Origin: Pegoplata infirma
Lineage: Eukaryota > Arthropoda > Insecta > Diptera > Anthomyiidae
DNA length: 64,000 bases
Direction: 5' to 3'
Assembly: GCA_963921195.1 (NCBI GenBank)
Contig: OY992536.1
Coordinates: 102,574,778 to 102,638,777 of the forward strand
How positions within the stretch are numbered: position 1 is the first letter of the stretch; every line of letters starts with the position of its first letter. A program made the translations under genes and the position numbers. Shown here in pieces: positions 57,420-64,000 of this stretch. Below the pieces are notes generated by a model. That model had not been told where the DNA came from. It searched no databases and saw nothing but the letters and a program-made list of their open reading frames with translations.

Positions 57420-58079
57420 TTTCTTAAAGTATTTACTTAATTTTACATGAATAAAAACAAACTTACCCGAAAATTCGGCTAAGTATTTTCTAGCAATCAG
57501 AAATGTCAATAACAAAAAATAAACAAAAATAAATTATCAAATATATATTTTTTATTTTCAAAACATTAAAATCAAATAGTTTTTGTGTAAATTTTGTAGT
57601 TAATTTGGGTCATAAAATTATAATATGCAGGGCCAAACTGTTGGTTTTAGCTTGGGAAAAGCCTAACTGCATTAATTAAATAACATGATTTTGCACCCTA
57701 CTTAAGTGATATTAATTTATTGATCAGGTAAGTGTTATTTTAAGTTTTGGTGATTCTGGATAATATTTTTATACACAATTGTAAACCAAATGTGCTTCTT
57801 GTCCGGAAAGTTTAATTCACATTAGCAAAAATACAAAAAACTGAAAATTATACTTTCTTTAATCTGCAGATGGACGATAATGTTACTATTTGGAACAGCA
57901 AGGACTATTAGTAAATGAATTGACGAAACCAAACATTCATCCTTGCGGAGCTTTCATCTTACTGTGTATCGGCATCCAAATACGGAAGTGAAGATAATTT
58001 CCAAATGGTTAACATCAAGTTTTCAAAATATAAATTTTTTTAAGCCTGATTGACAGTTTTCTATAGAAAGTTAAGCTTT

Positions 58080-58960
58080 TAAGACATTTTTCTTGTAAAT
58101 ATAGTCTCAGATTCTAAGACATTTTTCTTGTAGAAAAAGTGTCAGATTCTAACACATTTTTGTTATAGAAAAAGTCGCAGATTCAGAGTCATTTTTCTTC
58201 TAGAAAAAGTCACATATTCTGAGACATTCTTTTATAGAAAAGTCACAGATTCTAAGACATTTTTCTTTAAAAAGAATTCGCGATTCAGGGACATTTTTCT
58301 TGTAGAATAAGTCACAGATTTTAAAAACATTTTTCTTACAGAAAATTTTGCGATTCTGAGACATTTTTCTTTTTGAAAAAGTCATAGATTTTGTACCTTT
58401 TTATAGAAGAAGTCGCAGATTCTGATGCATTTTCTTAGACAAAAAGTCACACATTTAGAGACATTTTTCTTACAAAACAAGTTGCAGATTCTGAGACATT
58501 CTTCTTTAGAAAAAAAGCTCAGATTCAAAAACATTTTTCTTTAGAAAAAAAGCTCAGATTCTAAGACATTTTTCTAATAGAAAAAATTCGCAGATTCTAA
58601 TTAATTTTTCTTATAGAAAAAGTTGCAGATTCTAAATCATTTTTTGTTTTAAAAATGGTAGATTCTGAGACATTTTTCTTATAGAAAAATTCGCAGATTT
58701 TGAGACATTTTTCTTTTACACAAATTTACAGATTTTGAGACATTTTTCTTTGAGAAGAAATCGCAGATTCTGAAATAGTTTTCTTAAAGAAGAATTTGCA
58801 GATTCTGAGACATTTTTCATATAGAAAAACACACACAGATTCTCGGAAATTTTTTTTAGAAAAAGTTGCACAAAACATTTTTCTCATAGAAAAAGTCGCA
58901 GGCTCTGGGAAATTTTTCTTTTAGAAAATTTTCTGTTTTTGTGAAATTTTTCTAATTCTA
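58080..58960. repeat. Diverged 35-bp satellite (reversed element core)
   Basis: About 25 degenerate units with GCAGATTCTGAGACATTTTT and CTTATAGAAAAAG words. This is the same internal core as in 60860-61890, on the opposite strand. Confidence 0.85.
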
Positions 58961-59142
58961 ACACACATGGTTTCTATTGAAAACTGTCAATTTTAAATCA
59001 AATTTGTTTTGAATGCAAAAAATTGACTCAAATTTACACATTGACAAAATTAATAAAGATAAAGCGCTAAAACTGCATTTTTATTCTATACTTTGAATTT
59101 TTCAATAAAGTTTTTACGAACATATGTATGTATACTTAAATA

Positions 59143-60029
59143 CCCGAGTAAAAAAAATGATATGACACAATATATAATTTAATATGGGTTCGTGTCTATT
59201 TTGATATAATCTTATACGAAAAATGGTTTCATAAGATTTGATCTTATATTATATAATAATATCAGTTTATATAACTTTATATCGACTTTGATACGAGTTT
59301 TGGTCTAATCCAATGATATAAAATTATATCCAATTATATTAAAATTTATACAATTTTATAAATCGGATATTTTTTTTGGTTTTTAATAAAAAGTTGAAAA
59401 ATTAAAATAATAAAAATAAGTTGTTCTTGAAAAAACTTAGAAAAATTTCAAAAAATTGAGTCATGTTAAATTTTATATAAAACACTTAGAAAATATTTTC
59501 AAAAAAATTTGTCCTTTGAAAAACTTTGAAAAATTTTTAAAAATGGAGTCATATAAAATTTTATAGAAAACACTTAGAAAATATTTGCGATAAAAAAAAA
59601 TGTTCCTTAAAAAAAACTTAGAAAAAATTTTAAAGATGGAGTCATATAAAATTTTATATAAAACACTTAGAAAATATTCGCGATAAAAAAGTGGTGCTTG
59701 GAAAAACTTAGAAAAATAAAAAAAATTAAGTCATGAAATTTTATATAAAACACTTTGAAAATATTTGCGATAAAAATATGTTCTTGCAAAAAACTTAAAA
59801 AAATAATAAAGGCATATAAAATTTTATATAAAACACTTAGAAATTTGCAATGATGCATGGGACCAGATGTTACAACATAAAGTTATGTATGGCGATATCT
59901 TAAAAAATCGCACATCAAAATTTATTATATAAATTTATCTCGCAAGACATAGTGTCACACATGATCATATATGAAATAATATGACTATATAAAAGTATAT
60001 AAGATCATATTAAATTATTTTTACTCGGG
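59143..60029. mobile_element. Complete CCCGAGTAAAAA element, TA duplication
   Basis: CCCGAGTAAAAAAAATGAT to AAATTATTTTTACTCGGG with TA on both sides (59141-59142, 60030-60031). Internal ~120-bp repeats each contain ATTTTATATAAAACACTTAG, five times. Non-coding. Confidence 0.92.
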
Positions 60030-60340
60030 TAAGGAGGAATAAAACATTAAACTGTTTTGAAAGGTGTTTTTAAATAGTATTTTATATCCATAAATTCTTA
60101 AGTACAAGAATAATCCTCACCACAACTTATTATTAGTTTGTCTAACCAATTGGACTTAATTATATTGCTTGTGTAGGGTGAAAAAAATTAAAGTGAATTT
60201 AATGCATTGAATGATGCTTAACATTTAAAATATTCATTTATTTGTTTATGTTTTTTGTGTTTATATTTATACAATTTAAAAATTTTCGCTAAATTCTTAT
60301 TTTTCGCGAAATTTAAGATTCTTAGTCTACTCTAGAGCAG

Positions 60341-62271
60341 ACTAAATACTTGATTTGATATGAATAAAAGCAAAAAATTTAAGTATTTTCTTCAAAAAAT
60401 TTAGTCTACTCTTGAGTAGACTAAGAATCTTAAATTTCGCGGAAAACAAGAATTTAGCGGAATTTCCCAAATTGTTTAAATATAAAAACAAAAAACCTAT
60501 ACAAATAAATGGATATTTTAAATTGTTCATATCATTAAATGCATTAAATTCACTTTAATTTTTTTCACCCTACACAAGCAATATAATTAAGTCCAGTTGG
60601 TTAGACAAATATTAAAGGTCACACTAATAATAAGTTGTGGCGAGGATTATTCTTTTAACGACACATTTCAAAACAGTTTAAAGTTTTATTTCTCCTTATT
60701 TTAGTATATGGTTGTAAAAACTTTATTAAAAAATTCAAAATATAGAATAAAAATTCATTTTTTTTGGCGTTTTCTCTTTATTAATGTGCAAATTTAACTC
60801 ATTTTTTACATTCAAAAGAAATATGACTTAAAATTTACAGTTTTCTATAGAAAGAATATGTGCTAGAATTTAAAAAATGGCTTATAAACTGACACTTTTT
60901 TTAAAGAAAAATTTTACAGAGTCTGTGAGTCACTGGCAGTGTCATTTTCTACGAGAGAAATGTTTCAGAAACTGAAATTTTTTTTCTATAAGAAAAATTG
61001 TCTCACAGTACTTTAGATCCAATACAATTTTTCCGAAAAAGGTTTCAAAGTGTCTGATTTCTTCTTTAAGAGAAATGTCTCAGAATATGCGATTTTTTTT
61101 TTTAGCAAGAAAAATATTTCAGAATCTGCGACTTCTTCAATAAGAAAAATGATTCAGAAGAAGCGATTTTATCTATTAAACAAAATGACTCAGAATCTAA
61201 AACTTTTCTTTCAAGAAAAATATTAAAGTAACTACAAATTTTCCTAAAAAAAATTCCAAGAGTCTGCTAGTTCTTCTGTCAGCAAATGTCTCAGAATTTT
61301 CAACTTTTCCTATAAGAAAAATGTTTCAGAATCTGCGACTTTTTCAATGAGAATAATGTTTCAAGATCTGAGCTTTTTTTTTATAAGAAAAATGTCTCAG
61401 AATCTGCGACTTTTTTTTTAAAAAAAAGATGTCCCAGAAACAGATACTTTTCTTTAAGAAAAATGTCTCAGAATATGCGACTTTTCTATAAAAAACTTGC
61501 ATCTTTTTCTATAAGAAAAATATCCCAAAACTTGCGACATCTTCTACAAGAAAAATGTCTCAGAATTTGAGACTTTCTCGATAAGAAAAAAGTATTCAAA
61601 TCTGTGACTTTTTTCTTTAAAAAAATGTGTCAAAATCTAAGACTTTTTCTATAACGAAAATGTGTCAGAACCTGTGACATTTTTAATAAGAAAAATTTTT
61701 TAGAATCTGTTACTTTCTCTATAAGAAATGTTGCAGAATCTGCGACTTTTTCTATAACAAAACTGTCTCCGAATTTGAGAAATATACCTCATAGTCTAAG
61801 ATATTTTTTATAAGTCTAAATCTTTTTGTAGAAAAAAATGTCTTAGAATCAAAGAAATTGTTGACTCTTAGAATCAGACACTTTTTATAGAAAACACTTT
61901 TTATAGGTTTAAACAGATTTATATTTTCAAAGTTGGATGTTAACCATTTGGAAATCTTCACATTCATTTTTTAATGGATACACAACAAGAGGAAAGCTTC
62001 GCTAGGATGAACGTTTGGTTACATCAATTGTGTTTGTCCTCGCTGTTCCAAAATATCGTCAATCTGTAGATTAAACAAAGTGTAATTTTCAGTTTTGTAT
62101 TTTTGCAAATCTGAATTAAGATTTTTGGACCAGAAGCACATTTGGATTACAAATGCTTAGAAGGTTTTTGTCCAGAATCACCAAATCTTAAAATCTCACT
62201 TACCTCATCAATAAACTTAAATCACTTTAATTGGGTGCAAAATCACATTATTTATTAAAGGCACTTAGGCC
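60341..62271 (+). mobile_element. GGGTGG element, forward, truncated at both sides
   Basis: From AATACTTGATTTGATATG it is colinear with element A (38117 onward) but without A's nested elements, so it supplies three empty sites. It ends at GGCACTTAGGCC, where pure satellite starts, while element A continues GTTACCCAGC. Confidence 0.88.
60860..61890. repeat. Diverged 35-bp satellite core
   Basis: Degenerate ATGTCTCAGAATCTGCGACT and TTTTTCTATAAGAAAA units, nearly identical in order to 41930-42555. They were copied as part of the element rather than arising separately. The minus-strand frame at 61752-61967 is spurious. Confidence 0.85.
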
Positions 62272-64000
62272 TCAGATTCTGAGACTTTTTCTATAGAAAA
62301 ACTGTCTCAGATTCTGAGACTTTTTCTATAGAAAAACTGTCTCAGATTCTGAGACTTTTTCTATAGAAAAACTGTCTCAGATTCTGAGACTTTTTCTATA
62401 GAAAAACTGTCTCAGATTCTGAGACTTTTTCTATAGAAAAACTGTCTCAGATTCTGAGACTTTTTCTATAGAAAAACTGTCTCAGATTCTGAGACTTTTT
62501 CTATAGAAAAACTGTCTCAGATTCTGAGACTTTTTCTATAGAAAAACTGTCTCAGATTCTGAGACTTTTTCTATAGAAAAACTGTCTCAGATTCTGAGAC
62601 TTTTTCTATAGAAAAACTGTCTCAGATTCTGAGACTTTTTCTATAGAAAAACTGTCTCAGATTCTGAGACTTTTTCTATAGAAAAACTGTCTCAGATTCT
62701 GAGACTTTTTCTATAGAAAAACTGTCTCAGATTCTGAGACTTTTTCTATAGAAAAACTGTCTCAGATTCTGAGACTTTTTCTATAGAAAAACTGTCTCAG
62801 ATTCTGAGACTTTTTCTATAGAAAAACTGTCTCAGATTTTGAGACTTTTTCTATAGAAAAACTGTCTCAGATTCTGAGACTTTTTCTATAGAAAAACTGT
62901 TTCAGATTCTGAGACTTTTTCTATAGAAAAACTGTCTCAGATTCTGAGACTTTTTCTATAGAAAAACTGTCTCAGATTCTGAGACTTTTTCTATAGAAAA
63001 ACTGTCTCAGATTCTGAGACTTTTTCTATAGAAAAACTGTCTCAGATTCTGAGACTTTTTCTATAGAAAAACTGTCTCAGATTCTGAGACTTTTTCTATA
63101 GAAAAACTGTCTCAGATTCTGAGACTTTTTCTATAGAAAAACTGTCTCAGATTCTGAGACTTTTTCTATAGAAAAACTGTCTCAGATTCTGAGACTTTTT
63201 CTATAGAAAAACTGTCTCAGATTCTGAGACTTTTTCTATAGAAAAACTGTCTCAGATTCTGAGACTTTTTCTATAGAAAAACTGTCTCAGATTCTGAGAC
63301 TTTTTCTATAGAAAAACTGTCTCAGATTCTGAGACTTTTTCTATAGAAAAACTGTCTCAGATTCTGAGACTTTTTCTATAGAAAAACTGTCTCAGATTCT
63401 GAGACTTTTTCTATAGAAAAACTGTCTCAGATTCTGAGACTTTTTCTATAGAAAAACTGTCTCAGATTCTGAGACTTTTTCTATAGAAAAACTGTCTCAG
63501 ATTCTGAGACTTTTTCTATAGAAAAACTGTCTCAGATTCTGAGACTTTTTCTATAGAAAAACTGTCTCAGATGCTGAGACTTTTTCTATAGAAAAACTGT
63601 CTCAGATTCTAAGACTTTTTCTATAGAAAAACTGCCTCAGATTCTGAGACTTTTTCTATAGAAAAAATGTTTCAGAATCTGAGACTTTTTCTATAGAAAA
63701 AATGTCTCAGAATCTGAGACTTTTTCTATAGAAAAAATGTCTCAGAATCTGAGACTTTTTCTATAGAAAAAATGTCTCAGAATCTGAGACTTTTTCTATA
63801 GAAAAAATGTCTCAGAATCTGAGACTTTTTCTATAGAAAAAATGTTTCAGAATCTGAGACTTTTTCTATAGAAAAAATGTCTCAGAATCTGAGACTTATT
63901 CTATAGAAAAAATGTCTCAGAATCTGAGACTTTTTCTATAGAAAAAATGTTTCAGAATCTGAGACATTTTCTATAGAAAAAATGTCTCAGAATCTGAGAC
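62272..64000. repeat. 35-bp doubly palindromic satellite, about 49 units, runs off the window
   Basis: Nearly identical 35-bp units, each made of a perfect 16-bp palindrome TTTTTCTATAGAAAAA, a CT spacer and a 17-bp palindrome GTCTCAGATTCTGAGAC. From about 63665 the units change together to an AT spacer and GTCTCAGAATCTGAGAC. The array touches the truncated GGGTGG element on its left and continues beyond the end. Confidence 0.98.

Larger units (their letters stand above)
57405..60340 (-). mobile_element. GGGTGG element, reversed, both tips missing
   Basis: CTTTTAGGAAAGTAATTTCT to AATTATATTGCTTGTGTAGG is the reverse of element B/A ends. The outer ~50 bp at 57405 are gone. The other side stops at AGTCTACTCTAGAGCAGACT (60326-60345), where a second element begins in the opposite direction. 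It contains diverged satellite and a complete CCCGAGTAAAAA element. Confidence 0.8.

Noticed and set aside
62272..64000. CRISPR-like regular array
   Set aside because: The units are contiguous with no variable spacers, and the DNA is an insect nuclear genome; it is a satellite.

Overview
This window is AT-rich nuclear DNA from an insect, most likely a cyclorrhaphan (calyptrate-type) fly. The evidence is spliced exons with GT/AG introns, a secreted fibrinogen-domain gene family typical of flies, many copies of a dipteran 'mini-me/DINE-like' element that carries GTCY/CAGA microsatellites, and a very dense load of non-LTR, hAT and TA-flanked DNA elements. The species assignment is inference. No bacterial operons, CRISPR arrays or rRNA genes are visible.

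Genes. Only a few hundred bases look like host coding sequence. At 8129-8846 are the last two exons of a fibrinogen-related protein (FREP) gene, with a 75-bp intron and a poly(A) signal. At 17804-17881 a short exon encodes a signal peptide and ends at a GTGAGT donor. At 28338-28498 is a helical exon with clean splice sites. Its phases fit between the signal-peptide exon (phase 0) and a fibrinogen exon like the one at 8129. I infer tandem FREP paralogues: the 3' end of gene A on the left, and the 5' exons of gene B, whose introns are swollen to 10 kb or more by transposons. A further candidate exon (31733-31941) has the same phases.

Layout. 1-6000: a 5'-truncated non-LTR element with a 14-bp target duplication, split by a hAT element, itself split by a mini-me-like element containing two satellites. 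6.3-8.0 kb: two small DNA elements. 9.6-17.3 kb: a large foldback element with nested insertions. 18.6-25.7 kb: two more RNase H pseudogene fragments, broken by hAT and TA-flanked elements. 26.5-31.7 kb: mini-me-like copies, MITEs and the FREP exons. 32-37 kb: hairpin MITEs and a tRNA-like segment. 37.2-46.7 kb: five nested levels of insertion. 46.7-53.5 kb: three near-identical 1.96-kb foldback MITEs in a row plus a partial one. 53.6-64 kb: arrays of a 35-bp doubly palindromic satellite, an R2-like reverse-transcriptase fragment, and two inverted copies of a GGGTGG-ended element.

Eight insertions show 8-bp target duplications (hAT type), and many others have TA duplications. Several are confirmed by an uninterrupted copy elsewhere in the window, so the order of events can be read directly. 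The most distinctive signals are the 35-bp satellite, which occurs as pure arrays and also as diverged repeats inside a transposon family, and the transposon-filled FREP locus.
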